64,000 nucleotides of DNA from Aphelocoma coerulescens (GCF_041296385.1 NC_091020.1:35333501-35397500), one strand, 5' to 3'; counted from the first letter of the stretch, positions 34,272-48,200 are shown. The notes: a model not told the origin generated them from the sequence alone. Numbers and translations: made by a program.

Positions 34272-37200
34272 GGAGACGTGTAAACTGGTTTTGGGTGATT
34301 TAAACTCCTCTCCCACAGCAGCAGCAATGTCCTGCACCCTCTGGTTAGCAGCTCACCGTGTTCAACCTTGGCAAATGTTGGATTCCACATCTTGGATTCC
34401 ACATCTTTTAACTTTGTGCTTTGGGGATTATACAGAAAAATCAACAAAATCTTTAAATTTGTTGTTTGATTAGCATTTTTTCTGTTTAACCAGAGAAACA
34501 CGAGACATGAACCACATCCCTGTCTAAGTGCAGGAAGATGCTGTACCCAGAGTGCACTTCAGCCTGCATTTAGCTCATCTAACATGAATTAAATTAAGTA
34601 CCAGAAAAGCAGAGACGTTGCATGGTCCCAGAAGAAGAAAATCCACTTTCCTGACACTCCAAGCACTGCTTGCAAAGAATGGCAAGAGGATTCATCTGAA
34701 AAATGCAGATGGATTCATAAAGTCAATTCATGCACCTATTTCACAGCAGCCAACCCTGCTCCTCCTACAGCAAATGCTCTGTGAATGAAGCCACAAAATG
34801 TTTGCTAAGCAGATCTTTGGCCCCTTGTTTTTAGTAACCTTCCAGATTTTATGCCAGCTCCACGGGTTACCCAGAAGTAAAGGAAAACATTTGGTCTACA
34901 GAAAAATTCACAGAAATGGACACAAACAGTCCTGTATAATTGATAGTTTTATGAGACTGAACTCTGTAAATTTTTTTAATCTTATCCCTCTAGATCCAGT
35001 TTATGTGCACATTTGAACAATGACTTCATATCCTTTCCAAACAGAGATTCTGGGATTCAGTCTCGTCATTTGGCCAACACAAATCCCCAAGTGCCAAGAA
35101 TTTCTAGTTTTGTTTTGCTTCATGTTTGTCTTTCGCTTGTTCTTTTACAGGATTCCTCATCAAACCAGTCAGTCAGTGGAATGGTTCCAGTTTGCACCAG
35201 AAGAAGATGTGCAAATCCCTAAATCACTTTGGAAAAGTTAGGATTGTTGTTGTCTCTGACTTTGATGGTGCAGGCTCCAACTGTAAGACTTCAATCTTTA
35301 TCTGCACTAAAGGAATGAGGTTGCAGAGAATTTCAAAGGCTGAACAGCTTGCTTTGTGGGCCATCTTCACCAGCAGACCAGGAGGAAGGCTGCTGGAATA
35401 TTCAGGCATCTTTCCATTTGTTATCTCTAAATTCATGCCCTGCTCTGTCAGAATCCCATGACTTCCACAGCTGTGCAGGGAGTATATGACATTTATCACA
35501 CTTTCTAGCCAAATACTTTTCACAAGATGATTCTTTTTGGTTTTGTTGTTAACTGCAGCCACAAAAACACCTCTAGTTTATTTTTTTTCCAAGAGGCTAC
35601 TTTTCCAGCTGAACCAGATCCCTGAAGCTGTGTGCTGACTCCAGAGAGATTATGTCGTATTATGTGAAATAGAGTCCACTAAAGCCAAAATCTCCTTTCG
35701 TTTATTTTTTTTTTCCCTGTGTGTAGACATACAATTGCAATGCCTCATTATGGATCTCATGGATGAACTTTTAGAAATTTGTAGAGGATTTTGGCCATGA
35801 AGTGGAAAACAATCCTCTTCCTTCCATCATGTTGTTGGGTCAGGAAGTTGAATTGTTTAAGATGATGCATTTTGCAGACAGGCAGGAGCCCTGGTCTCCA
35901 CTTGGGGTTAAAGAACCTTTGAAACTCACGTGATAATTGGTATTTTGGTGCTGATTTTGTGATGAAGACCTGTATGTTCCTCTGCTGTGGAGAATGAAAG
36001 GAAGGGAGAGGTGATGGGGATACACAGGGTTCAAGGGCAATATGGCCCTAATAGCATGGCATTAAAGCTGAGATAATTAGGAAGGAGATATGAATGATAC
36101 AGCACATCTGGGGGGTAAAAATATCTTGGACGACATTCAGTTTGGCTCATAGGAACATTCTGGTCATTCATCCTGATGCCCTCAAGCTCAAAACTTCATT
36201 TTTCCTTCCCAAAACCATTTCAGGCCCAACAGGGACCAGCAATGCCTCCATTTTTCTCTTTAAACTGCTGGGTGGTGTTTTGATTTGCTCCTACACATTT
36301 CTCTTTCTCATATTAATATTTTTTCCCTACATCCATAGCTGAAAGAAAGGCAGAGGACCCAAACCAGGTGATGTGATGGTACCAGCAGTTGAGTGAGCTG
36401 GACAGAGGTTTGCTCAGGTTGCCTGAACAGGGACTGGAGAAGACAGGGAGGATTTTCAGGGTGGGAAGGACCACGCACTCACATGACCACCAGGATTTTG
36501 GACAGGGGTCGCATCCCTGCAGCCCATGCCATGCTGACCACAGCAGATCCCTTTGGTGGTAACAGCTTCTGATGAACATGACTAATCCCAGCAGGGTCTG
36601 AACCAATAACCCTGAGGTGAACAACTTTGCAGCCTCTGAACATTTTCTCAGACTGCCTCGGCTGATATTTTAGTTCCCAGACCCCCACCCCCCTCCCAGC
36701 TATAAATAGATCTCTGCTTTTAAGATTTTTGCTTATTTTGCACAATGTATCTTGTCTGGAATACAATTTATATTTTATCACAACAAACAGCTACCCCATT
36801 AAGCTAACATGTATTTTTCCTGAGGTGATCAACGTACATGCCAAATTTGGCAAGAGATACGGGGTGCAGTTACAGGACATATCTTAATGTAATTAATTGT
36901 ATTGGGTTCCAGAAATCATAAACACAGAATTTCAGTACTTGTCCATCTGTAAACTGTACAGCTTTCAAAAAAGCATGTTTACTATTTTCTCCCACCATTA
37001 CTTGAACCAAAAATTACAATAGAAGCGAATTTTTTTTTTAAACGTAGGTTGAAATTTGAGTTTGGGCAATGAGTGGTTACAAACATTAATTGACCAATGA
37101 ACCCACAAGTTGCTTGCCCTAAAAACAACCATAAGAAACCCTTAATTACCAAACAAACAAAATTCCTGTTCTCTTATTAAGCTTCTTTCTTTCATGGTTC

Positions 37201-38956
37201 AAATTGGCACAAGAGCCAGGCGGCTCGAGAGAGTCGGGAGATGGCGGCCACAGGAGGATTTTAATTTATTGACGGCTCTTGCCCTACTGTACCGTCAGCG
37301 CTGCTATTTGAGCGTAATGGATGGAACAGATGTTTGACACTGCAGCACCTCTTCATAACTTCACTCTTCAAAAACAGTTTTACAAGTGCTCGCTCGCGTT
37401 GGTTCCCATTCAGCACAGGAAACTGAGGTCATGCTGAAACATGAGGCCCGGGCAGGAGCTTGAACTCATGTGCACTGCAGCTGGGCCCGCGCCTTGCGAG
37501 CGCCTTAGCGATCCGCGGAGCTGCCGTCGTCTTCAGCCGAGGGACAAAGGAATCGAACTGTTGACGCCCCCACTGTAACATCTGCACAGGGGAAAATATG
37601 AGCCCGTGGCTGAACATCGAGGTTTCCTGACGGTTAATTTTGTTCATCATCGATGTGGCCGTTTTTTAGAATTTCTTTGGGTTTCAGTCTCAACACTGAA
37701 AAGTTTTCTGGATGGTATTTTTCTTAGTGTTGCTTAGAAGCAATAATTCAAAAAGCAACTGACATTTCTGATATTCTGAGCTTTATTTTTTTCTAGATGA
37801 TTATTTTAACACATGCTCATCTCTGGATCTGTCAAAAAATCTTTCCAGGCGTACAATGTAGGTAATTCTGTGGCTTGTTTTAATAAAGATAACATAAGGT
37901 TTGTGCAGTTGGAGGTACTGATTACCTTCTGTTACTTTCCCTGGGAAAACAATTAAGGCATTTAGGTAGTCAGATTTGGTACCCAATTTGGAAAACCATA
38001 GCAGGGCACCAGCCTGATGTGGTTGGAAATCCCATATCAGAAGTTTTTCTCCTACTGTAACTCCAGCTCCTTCCCAGTACAAGAGCCCTGACAGCCTCAG
38101 GGATTTCTCCAGCACTTTTGTGAAAACTAATACCTGCCTGCAGCAAGCTGCTGCTCATCTCCCAGCACCAGCACGTGGGCCTTGAACTTTCTGCATCTTT
38201 GCTCTCTGGCTTCCATGTACCTTCATATATAATTGTATTTCTGAACTTGCTCTTAATTAAAGTCAGCCCTTTAGTGACTTCGTGGCCCACTCTGGAAGGA
38301 AATCTGGCTGTATAGCGGTAGCTACACAGCACAAAATTATGGTTTAAGGTGCTGAAATCGTGTCAGCAGGGCTGAAAATGAAGGTTTCTGCAGTTAACTG
38401 AAAATTGAAACTCCAAAACACAGTTTGGTCACAGATGTTCCTGCGAGGCTAGGCCGGACAATCACCTTCTACCCACCCCTCAAAGCATTCGAATGGAAGG
38501 AGTTGGGTTTGTCCTGGTAAAATCATGTATTTCTTATGCTGCTTTTCCAAAGCATCTGTAGGAAGTTCCCCCAAAAGAGAATCTTCATTTTCCTGCTCCA
38601 GCTGCTCTCATGGGCTGTACAAAAAAAAAAAAAGTCCACTAATTCCTTCAGGAGGCTGTAAAATCTTCTGTCTGTTATAGCAGAAAGTGGCCTATCACAT
38701 GGAATTCCCTAAAACTCCTGGAAATGCATATTTTTGTCTTTGCCTGCCTATTTCCATGGTGATAACGTGCACTATTAAGGGAAAAATAGCTTTTAGAGCA
38801 AGATAACATGAATATTTGTGGAATAACACCTTCCTCCCTGCACAGCAGCAGGAGCCTGGGGTTGGCAATTCCCACTGTGTTTGTTCCCTCTGCACCCAGA
38901 GCCATCAGCACAGAGGGCAGGAGCCAAGGAAGCCACTCCAGCCCTGGCTTCACTGA
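34272..38956. other. Unique noncoding sequence, 4.7 kb
   Basis: AT-rich unique DNA without CR1. It holds T-rich patches near 35580 and 35705 and the CpG-retaining block at 37200-37660. A frame at 35224-35562 on the minus strand has no recognisable domain. Confidence 0.5.
37200..37660. promoter_or_regulatory. CpG-retaining block, candidate conserved regulatory element
   Basis: By hand count it holds about 29 CpGs in some 460 bases at roughly 50% GC, so observed/expected is close to 1. It sits in AT-rich, repeat-free DNA. A sub-block at 37480-37540 has about ten CpGs in 60 bases. No coding frame or known RNA is seen. The minus-strand frame at 37429-37650 shows no domain. Such a pattern fits an unmethylated enhancer, a promoter of a noncoding transcript, or an unrecognised exon. 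Confidence 0.45.
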
Positions 38957-39357
38957 GAATCATGGAATCACAGAATTGTGGAATTGCCTGGCTTGGAAGG
39001 GACCTCAAAGCCCACCCAGTGCCAGCCCTGCCATGGCAGGGACACCTCCCACTGTCCCAGGCTGCTCCAAGCCCCAATGTCCAGCCTGGCCTTGGACACT
39101 GCCAGGGATCCAGGGGCAGCCCCAGCTGCTCTGGGCACCCTGTGCCAGGGCCTGCCCACCCTCCCAGGGAACAATTCCTGCCCAATATCCCATCTAACCC
39201 TGCCCCCTTGTCCTGTCGCTCCAGGCCATAGTAAAACATCTCTCTCCATCTTTCTTGTAGCTCCCTTCAGGTGCTGGAAGGCCACAGTTAGGTCATCCTG
39301 AAAGTTCTCCAGGCTGAACAATCCCAATTCACCCAGCCTTTCCTCAGAGGAGAGGTC
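38957..39357 (-). mobile_element. CR1 LINE 3' fragment, about 400 bp
   Basis: One of the longer and cleaner copies. It is reverse-oriented and begins 'aatcatggaatcacagaatt', carries the young-looking core, then 'ccttgtcctgtcgctccagg', 'ccttcaggtgctggaaggc' and 'tctccaggctgaacaatcc', ending near 'ctcagaggagaggtc'. The last part corresponds to sequence upstream of the short 3' UTR core. No usable reverse-transcriptase frame remains. Confidence 0.96.
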
Positions 39358-39605
39358 AGAAAAGGTCATCAAATCTTCTACTGAATGCCACCATGCCCAC
39401 TAAACCATATTGTGGAGTTTTGGTTCTCAGTAGTACCGACACTGACCCTGGTCCTGAAGGAGGGACAGCCACCCACGGGCCACAGGCAGAGGTTGTGCTC
39501 AGAGTTGTTTGCTTTCCTCTTCACATAAAAAACACAGGAAAAACCCACAGAAGGCTCCCTCTGCCAGCTTGACCTGATCTCAGAGAGGTCCCTGCTCAGG
39601 GCAGA

Positions 39606-39659
39606 AGGGTTGGACAAGGTGTCCTTTCAAGGTCCCTTCCAACTCAAACCATTCCATGA
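39606..39659 (+). mobile_element. CR1 LINE extreme 3' end
   Basis: Only about 54 bases of a forward CR1 3' end: 'gggttggacaaggtgtcctt', then 'cccttccaactcaaacca' and 'attccatga'. It lies about 250 bases right of a reverse-oriented copy. Confidence 0.85.
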
Positions 39660-42362
39660 CCAGCTGGAACATCTTCTGCCGTGCCTGGTTTAAGGCAGTG
39701 CCTGGAACAGTCCTGCCTTCCAAGCAGCCTGACGTGCACGGAAATGCCTTTGCTGTGTCTTCAGGGTGCTTTTCAGGGTGTTTTTCTCTCCCTCCCATGC
39801 CCCAGCACGGCCCCACTGAACCCAACCACATGGCTGGAGCAGTCCTTCCATCCATCCAGTCTATGCAGGAGGGGAAAAAGTCCCACGTGCGGTTTTGGGC
39901 TTTGTTTTCTCAACCTTTAGCAGCTCTTGGTTTGTTCTGGGTCTAACCACAGGCCCTGGCTCTAGGAGGAGTTGTGTGATGAAGGACAACTGGATCATTT
40001 TTCCTCTTGCTCTTTCTTGTCCCCTTCAGTTGATAACCTGACCTGTCATTGGCATGAAGAAAACACCAAGTTGAAATTTTCTCCATGCCTGGGGGTTTTC
40101 CACAGGGCTTGTGCCAATGTGCAGCCACAGCGACAGCTGGTTTAAAACCTATGGAGACTTTAACAGCATCCAAAGGACAAATCCTGCAAACCCTCACATT
40201 TCACATTCAGTGGCCTTGTTTCTCTGGAGCTGGAAAATGCACGATAGGAAAAGTTTCCCAATTAAAGACAAGCCTGCATAGTTTGGTTTGTTGATAGTCT
40301 TGCAAAAGCAAACAAAACAACTCCTTACCAAGGTTTGCTAGAAGCCCATAGCTTTTTTTCTTATGGGAAAATAAGGCTGTTCCATGAAACTGTGGGGAAA
40401 ATTTGAGCTGACAGGGCAAGATTAAATTCACTTTTCTAACTCAGAGATGGCGACAAGTTTAACTATTCTGGCTTGGCTCAGAGCACTGGGGTTGCGGCTG
40501 TGCCTGCAGAAGACGTGAGCGTGCCTGGTGTGACGCTGGCTCGGGGCTCCAGGGGTGACCGCAGGGTCCCTTTCTCCCAGGCATAGGGAAGGAAGAGCAT
40601 ACATCATTGCAAGCAGAAATCCCCCAGAAAGGCAGAATTTTACCATGTTTCTGGAAAAAAACCCCGTGGAATGGCTGATTAGTCCAGACCAGCCAAGTGA
40701 CTGCAGCAGGCAGAAGATGTCCTTAAAGAACATTTTGAAACACTCATTGACAACAATTTCTAAAAGAAAATTGAGACAACACCTTTGCAGCCTCGACATT
40801 TCTGTTGGAGCAGAGGTCCTATGGGAACTGTTGCCATAGAGGCTGTAGGTGGTAGAACTGGAGTCTGAGGCAGCTCCTGGAGACACCAGGCTGTCAAAAT
40901 CCTCACCCCTCTCCCTCTCTGGCCTGAACTGGGGACAGTTTCATGCTTTTTAACCAATTCTGTTAGAAATTCTTAGGTTTAGTCATGCCTTCAGACCCTG
41001 AACTCCTGCTCTCATGGCTACTTCTGATATTCCACCTTGGTTTAAGTCTTAGCCCAGATGGGAAACAAGATTTCTGTGCTCATTGGAAAAGTTCTAAGGT
41101 TTACAAGGAGCAAAGAGAGCAATGTCAGGCTCTGGGTAGAGACCACGAGTGTGAAATCAAATTCTGCTAATAAATTGCTGCCTTTGCCTTAACATTGCAA
41201 GCCATGCTCTGGAGTTTATTTGAACACATAAAATATGCTAAAAGTTTAGCAGCACCACTGTGTAAAGAGGAGGTGGATGAAGTATATATTTTTAAATACA
41301 GCAGGTAATAAAATGTTGCGTAAATCCCCAAGAATATCATTTTGGGGCAAGCACAATAGAATGCTTAATGTGTGTATTCCCAGGTCTGCTGCTTTTATTC
41401 CTCTTTTTTCTTTCTCCTGATTTAATCTCCTCACCCAGCTGATGGTTGGCATTATGGGAGCTGTGAGGAAGAGGGTACCTGCACAGACATTTCCAATATC
41501 ATAGCTCTGGGACAAGGGATGTGAGGTGCTTGCAAGGTGCTGCTGCATCTCATCTGTACTGGTGCAGCTGCATCCAGCTGTGGGAAACAGCTCAGGGTTT
41601 GCACAGGGTGGGATTGTTGTTTGCAAAAGGACCACAGAAGATAAAGGAAAAAAGTAAAACAACTGGAAACAAAGACAAAGATTTCCGCTCAAATTAATTT
41701 CCTCCAAATTTATTTCCTTTTCATTTAACTTGGTTGAGAAATGTCCCTGTGGGCTTTATGAGAAAATCAATCTCTCTGTTTCAAGTTCTAAATGGAGTTT
41801 TAAGTAGCTCATCCTGACACTCAAAACTCCAGGAGATGCCCAAACTCTCATCAGGGCAGTTCAGATGTTGTTCAGAGCCACTCCTGCAGCTCCAAGAGAA
41901 AAGCTGGAGGCAGAATTGCCTCTTTCCAGACCAGCCTTTGGGTCTGAGTCAGGTGATGTCGCCTGTTCCTTTTACAAACCTTCCTGTAGCTGATTTCCTT
42001 TAGGGATAAAACATCCAAATTTAGGATCACGCCTTTCAATGAGTAGTTTCATACTTCAAGAGGGTTTTGTTCCCTGACTGCAAATCAGAGTTTGCCCTTT
42101 TGCAACACGATGATGCCCCAGGTGGCCCAGAGCTCTCGCGTGCCTATTGGTTACCTGCCTTTATGCTGCTGTTTTCCAAATAACTATTTTGAAGTTATTT
42201 TAAAATTAAGAACTGCTCTATGGTACCTCTGAAATGCTGCTCCCAAACTGCTCCCAGTTCCTGCTGTAGTCCCAGTCCTTTCAGAACTACTCATTCTGGA
42301 AATGGGAATTGATGTTCTGCAGACTTCCAGATGGATAAGCATGCACTTACTAATTCAAATAA
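39660..42362. other. Unique noncoding sequence, 2.7 kb
   Basis: Mixed composition and no recognised repeat. Frames at 40428-40886 and 41246-41707 on the minus strand (about 150 codons each) show no domain I know. A CpG-bearing patch is at 40490-40570. Confidence 0.5.
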
Positions 42363-42603
42363 AAGATGGGAAATTTAGGATAGATTTATGGAAGGAATCA
42401 TTCTCTGGGAGGGTGGGCAGGCCCTGGCACAGGGTGCCCAGAGCAGCTGGGGCTGCCCCTGGATCCCTGGCAGTGCCCAAGGCCAGGCTGGACATTGGGG
42501 CTGGGAGCAGCCTGGGACAGTGGGAGGTGTCCCTGCCCAGGCAGGGGTGGCACTGGATGGGCTTTGAGGTCCCTTCCAACTTAAACCATTCCATGATTCC
42601 ATA
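42363..42603 (+). mobile_element. CR1 LINE 3' fragment (young-looking subfamily)
   Basis: A forward-oriented tail with the same core as the reverse copies: 'gggtgggcaggccctggcac', 'ctggggctgcccctggatcc', 'ggctggacattggggctggg', then 'cccttccaacttaaacca' and 'ttccatgattccat'. The left part ('aaagatgggaaatttagga') is the diverged start of the truncated copy. Confidence 0.96.
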
Positions 42604-45069
42604 TAAATCCCAGGAGATATATTAAGGAAAAAAAAACCCTAACAGCCTCTGACATTAAAATTGTTATATTTTACTTCACTCTGTGATTTCTAGAATATCA
42701 ATTTTTAGGTTTTATGAAGTTTTAGCAATTGTAACTCAGAGAGAACTGTTACTTTATTATGTGGCATCAAATAAATCTAATAACAAAAATTGGTCCACTG
42801 ATCCAATTTAGCTATTTTTACCTGTATATATGTATTTACTAAATAGTAATCAGTGGGTAATATTGAGCAATACATATTGTACACATATATACAATATATT
42901 CTATATTGTATTTGACTTGTCAGCTAATACAGTGCAGTACTAAAAATATAAGAGATGCTAAAATTGCAACTCCTTGGCACTGAGCAAAAAGTCTTTGGCA
43001 TACTGAGAACAACTTTTGGTACAGTTTGCTGCATTTGCCCACACAGTACAATTTTTTTTGGCAGGTTTTACCTGTTCATCTCCCGTGAAATTCCATGGGC
43101 TGGAAGAGTGCCCTCCTAAAGAGAGAAATCTCAGCATCTCTAATGAGGGGCCAATTCCCAGCCCCGCAGCATCTTCAAATGGTATTTGGCAGAGATCTGC
43201 CTTTTTGGGATTTGGATGGATGGAGTTTTCCCTCCATGCAGCACAGCACTGGCAATATGCAAGGCTGCAATTCCCTTTCATCCATTTTCCTTTTCTGAGT
43301 GCAGAGATTTTGGGCCTCTCCACAATGGATTCCTGCCCATGAGCAAAAAAGCCTGGAGGTAACAGAGCCTTTCCTCCTCCCCCAGCCACCTCCTCCATGC
43401 CTGCAGATATCAAAGAGAGTCAACAAATCATCATTCAAAGCACAGGGAGGGAGGAAAAGTCCATTCCCTGCGCTGGCCTGGCTTGCAGATTAAAGGTAAT
43501 CTGGTAATGAGGACCCACCAGGTGATAATTAATAAGCAGAGTTTTCTCTGTCCGATTTACCTGTCACGTACAGAGAAATTTCCCAGGGACAGGAAGGGCT
43601 GTTCTACAGGAACATGAAGTGGTGCCCTTTTTGAGAGTCATCAGTTCAGCCTGATGGAATCTGGAGTCCTCTGTGTGAGCAGGGCAGATGTTAAGGATGG
43701 GCTTTCAACTCTTCTTCTCCATGGAGCTCTGCATTTATCCCAGAAAACCAAGGCAGGGGGGTTAACCCCCAGCTAACATCACACCAAGGAAATAGGTGGA
43801 GTTAGACCTCAAAGAACATGGAAATCTGTGTTCTCTACAATTCAGGAATAGATTATAGGCAGTTTTTTAAAGGGAGAGAACAGGAAACAACTCAGTTCAA
43901 TAGATTCCTGTATATGAAAAACCCCTTTGGGTTAAAATCTGGTGCTATTCATTTTTCACACAGAAATACAGATTTTTCTGTATGTATTCAACAGGAGCCA
44001 CACAAATTGAAAATAATTTGGAAAGACTCTTTTTAGGAACTACACACTCTGAATTTAAGTTCTAATCTTGTGAGACCCTTCCCTGAGTTTCCCGTGAAAA
44101 AGCTTGCTATAAATACATAGAAATAAAATCATTAAAATGTTAATATAACCTATAAAATCAAACAAAAGACCTGCTAGAGACTGGGTCAAACCTAAATCAT
44201 GTAAAAAACCCTTCTTAAAATGAAGTCCTGGAGATCTGAATAATTTTCCTTTTAAAATATCAGTGCAATCTTTAGGTTTGGTTCAGTTAAATCTGGAGCA
44301 ATTCTCCATAATGAAAGGAAAGAATGAATATAAACACATTTCAGTAGGACTTTGGGATTCCTGACTCCTGTCTCTTTAGGGAGCCTATTTTTCCTTATGG
44401 CACAGGTCTGCACTGTTAAAGACCTTGCTATGAAATAATGAGAAGTTGAGGAGAGAAGGAGAACAAGCATGATTACCTTGGAAAATTCACTTAATTAAAG
44501 AGACCCAAAATGGTGTGTCCATCTATTGATGTTACCAGAAGCAGCCAAATAGCTTATCCAAGTGAAAAAGAGGAAAAGAAAAACAACAGAGTCCCCACCA
44601 TAGGTGAGAGCTGAGATTTTCCTCTCACACCACTGATTTTTTGTAAGAAATGATATTTTTCAAGAGTTCCTGCTGCCAAAGGAGCTGGGAGTTCCTGTGT
44701 TCAGACAATGCTGCACCACAGAGTTGTGTGCTTTTAATTCAATTCCATTTAATGTATATTAAATGGAGAGATTAATTCATATAAAATACATGTAGACCCC
44801 TCCTGATAGTGGGTGTTTCCCATGTCACAAAACGCAGTGTGGCAGAAAGCATTAACCAGGAAATAATTCCCTGGGATTGGGACCTCCTTTCCCTGCAGAG
44901 GATCCTGACCGTGGAAAGGACTGTAAGATTTCCTCTCCACCCCACACAAGGGCTGGGATGGCATCTGCAGCCTGGTGGCCACAAAAAGGGGAAGATTGGC
45001 CTAATAGTGGCTCTAAAGACACACAGATGGACAATGGCTTTGATGGCAGTGAGAAGAAACACTTCCATT
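42604..45069. other. Unique noncoding sequence
   Basis: AT-rich at 42640-42960, with irregular TATA/TGTA words (42820-42915). A 151-codon minus-strand frame (42958-43413) lacks any recognised domain. Confidence 0.5.
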
Positions 45070-45211
45070 GTCCACAGAAGTGTCCAAGGCCAGATTGGAC
45101 AGGGCTTGGAGCAATCTGGGATACTGGAAGGTGTCCCTGCCCATGGCAGGGGGTGGGACTGAATGAAATTTAAGGTCCTTTTCCAATCCAAACCATTCCA
45201 TGATTCTATGA
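45070..45211 (+). mobile_element. CR1 LINE 3' fragment (older copy)
   Basis: A forward-oriented short tail: 'gtgtccaaggccagattgga', 'gggatactggaaggtgtccc', and 'aaaccattccatgattctat' at the 3' end. Confidence 0.93.
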
Positions 45212-48200
45212 AGACCCAACATCCTACAAAGCATCATCTGGAGGGGCTCAACCAATGGCTCAAAAGCAAATATTCCTGTTTATTTTCCATGGCTTTATTC
45301 CACCGTAGGTTCCATTGCTGTGGCAGGTTTCATGTGTATCTGAAAAAACTCAACTCCTCTCCTTACACTGTATTTTGTTTGGATATGACCCATTCTCCAA
45401 TTTTAATGATAAAATGAGAACATAATTCACATATTAGCATTTCCAGACCTGTACAGCTGCAGAATAAGTAAACAGTGGAGTGAATAATCATTATTAATCT
45501 GCACCAGAGAAAGAGCAAGAGGAGGAAAAAAAAAAAAGCACATGATTTTGTGGTGTGCTAAACCAGAAAAATATGGTTTGCACTTCTTAAAACATCTCAA
45601 ATTCTTTTTTTATCTGTGTTTTAGAGGTGACAGAGAAAAATCTATCTTTTAGCTGAACTAATCTCCAATGAATTAATATCCTTTTTCATATAAAAGTGTT
45701 TGGGGAAACTTGAAATTGTGGCATAACCTATTGATTACATTATTTGAATTAAGTTTTCAAAATCCTACAGCTGTTTGCTGTCAAGATTTAAACCTACTGT
45801 CTATTTTCAGCTGTGCACTTAATACACATTTCACCTGGTGACTCAATAACATTTTAATATAAAAGTACATGATCGGGGAACATATGTTCAGTGTTCATAT
45901 GAGGCTTAATAGCGACAGAAGGGGTAACAATTAACAGTTCTGTTTTTTCTGGGTACACAGGGTCCGAGCTTAAAGTTTTTCCTGGGCTGCTTCCAAAAAA
46001 TCTTTGTTCCTAGTGCCTTGACCTTTGAGGAGTTTGGAATCAATGAGCCACGTTGCCTTCCATAAGGGTGTCAAGTGCAGAATAAAAAACTGCGTCACAT
46101 CATTTTTCACCGCGGCCAGATGAGGTCTGAGTGAAGGAACAAGGAACAGGAAAGCCAGAACATCTGAAAAATTGACTCTGCAAGCTGGAATGTGATTCTG
46201 CAATAAGGGGCAACTCTCCTTTGCTTTTTTTTTTTTTTCCCCTCCCTCTTTTTTTCTGCTGGAGTAGGCAGGTTGTAGACAGATCTGGGTCTCAGGCCCC
46301 CACCCCTGGGGCCCCGTGTCAGGGCGCGGTGATAGAGCGCCGTTCATTTCTGCAACATCTGTAACGCATCGAGGCGGGTATTAATAGCTCAATGTGCCAA
46401 TCTGCCACTGTGCGTTCTGACCCAGCGAGGACCAGGAGCATGGAAGGTCTGTAAGGCAGATGTGGGAACGGCAGCAAGGGCTCAAATTAAAGGCAGACCC
46501 TGAGTTTTGCACGGAATTGCGGAGCAGTAGTTCTGGAAGAGGCTAATGCTTCCAGCTCAGTTAGGAGGTTAATAGAGCTAATCTTCTGTATCACTATTAT
46601 TTATAACATGTTGTTGGACTTAATGTTTATGAAGCTCAAGCTGTATAGTGCACATCCAATTATGTTTTCTTACAGCCATGGAGGGTTTTATGAAAAGGAA
46701 TATTGAGTGAATGCTTTATTGCTGAAAAATATTGTATGGGTTAGAAGGGAAGTTAATCCTATAGGAGGTAAAAACAGTAACAAAGGCTACAGCAAATACG
46801 AGATGCTTTAAATTCATTGCATGACATTCTCACCCTAATTATTAGCCCACACTGGGAATAAAAACAGCACCCTCATCTTCAAGTTATTATTTTTTTTTTC
46901 CCTTTCCTCATTTTTATTGCACATTTACATAAGACTTCAATGCCTTGTACTTCTTCCAGGCTGCCTTATAAGGTTTCTTTTAACCCTTTACTTCTCCACA
47001 GCCCTGCAGGAAGACTCATTTATACCCATGGAGGCAGTGGAAGGCAGGCAACAACAGCACAGGTGGCTGGGGCAGAGGAGGCCAAGCCACCATGGGCACA
47101 GAGGTGGCAGCAGCTTGAACGAAAGCCCAGCAGTTCAGGTGCTTATCCAGCCTCAGCTCCCAGAGCCCCACAGGTCTGGAAAGCTGGGACAGAAAATCTT
47201 GAGAAAAAAGAAATAAAATCTTAAGATATCCAGTGTTTCCTGCATCTAATTGGATGGGAAACATTGCAAGAGCAAATGCTTCTCATGGTGAGGAGGACCA
47301 GCCCATAGCTGGCAGCAGAAATGTCCAGTGGATGGTTGAGTAAGGTAAAATAAAAACTTCTTTGAAAAATGTCCTGGCCAGCATGAAGGACCATCGTTAT
47401 TGCAGTTAGGGAGAGCAGAAAGAATGAAGTGGGCGCTTGTGGTTTGTACTTTATGCTTAAAATAAGGAGAGTTAAAGAAATTCCGACTGAAGGAAAAAGA
47501 AGGAAGGAAGGAAGATTAGCCAGTTAATAAAGGAGATTTATGTGAGTGATGGTGGGTAGGCAAATTGCACTGCTAAATGGGGTATGGACTTCTTTTATGT
47601 GGACAAGAGAATTTATCAATTTTCTTTAACTCAAGCTGAGCCATTATTGTGTCATCAGGGCCTCGGCTGGAGGAGACACCCATCTCATGGAGAAACAGGT
47701 CTGGAGACACCCGGCCTGGCTGGCAGAAATTTGGGAATGGTGCCGTCTCCTGCATATGCTTCCAACAAACATTTTTGCTGTGCTGCAGTTTTGATCAAGG
47801 CTTGGGATTTTTTTAATCTGTACCGTGAGTCAAAGGTGCACATGGGCTGCTCCAGCAATTCCTCATTTTCAATGAGCAGCTTAGGAGGATTTTGAGGGCT
47901 GAGCAAGGCCGGCTGAGATAGGATCTCAGGAGCCTGAGATCTTGGATGATGATGAAAGTTCTAGTTTTTGTCATCACTGTCAAACAGGCTGGGCAGAAAG
48001 ATGCAGCTACCCAAAGCATGAGCAGATAGCTGGTGTCTGACCCACGTCCAACTGGCTTGAAGGAGCATTTCTTCCCAGCATCTGTGGGAAAGCATCTGTG
48101 TAGCCAGTGGCTGATGAATTCCCTTGGAAGAGTTTCTAATTTGAGCTCGTGTTATGTGTGTTCCTGGTTAAAAGTGAATTTCTGAAAACACATGGGTTGT

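Noticed and set aside
37541..37560. A 'ttcgattcc' word on the minus strand resembling a tRNA B box
   Set aside because: The flanking bases do not form a T-stem, and there is no A box or acceptor pairing at the right distance. It is not a tRNA or a tRNA-derived SINE.
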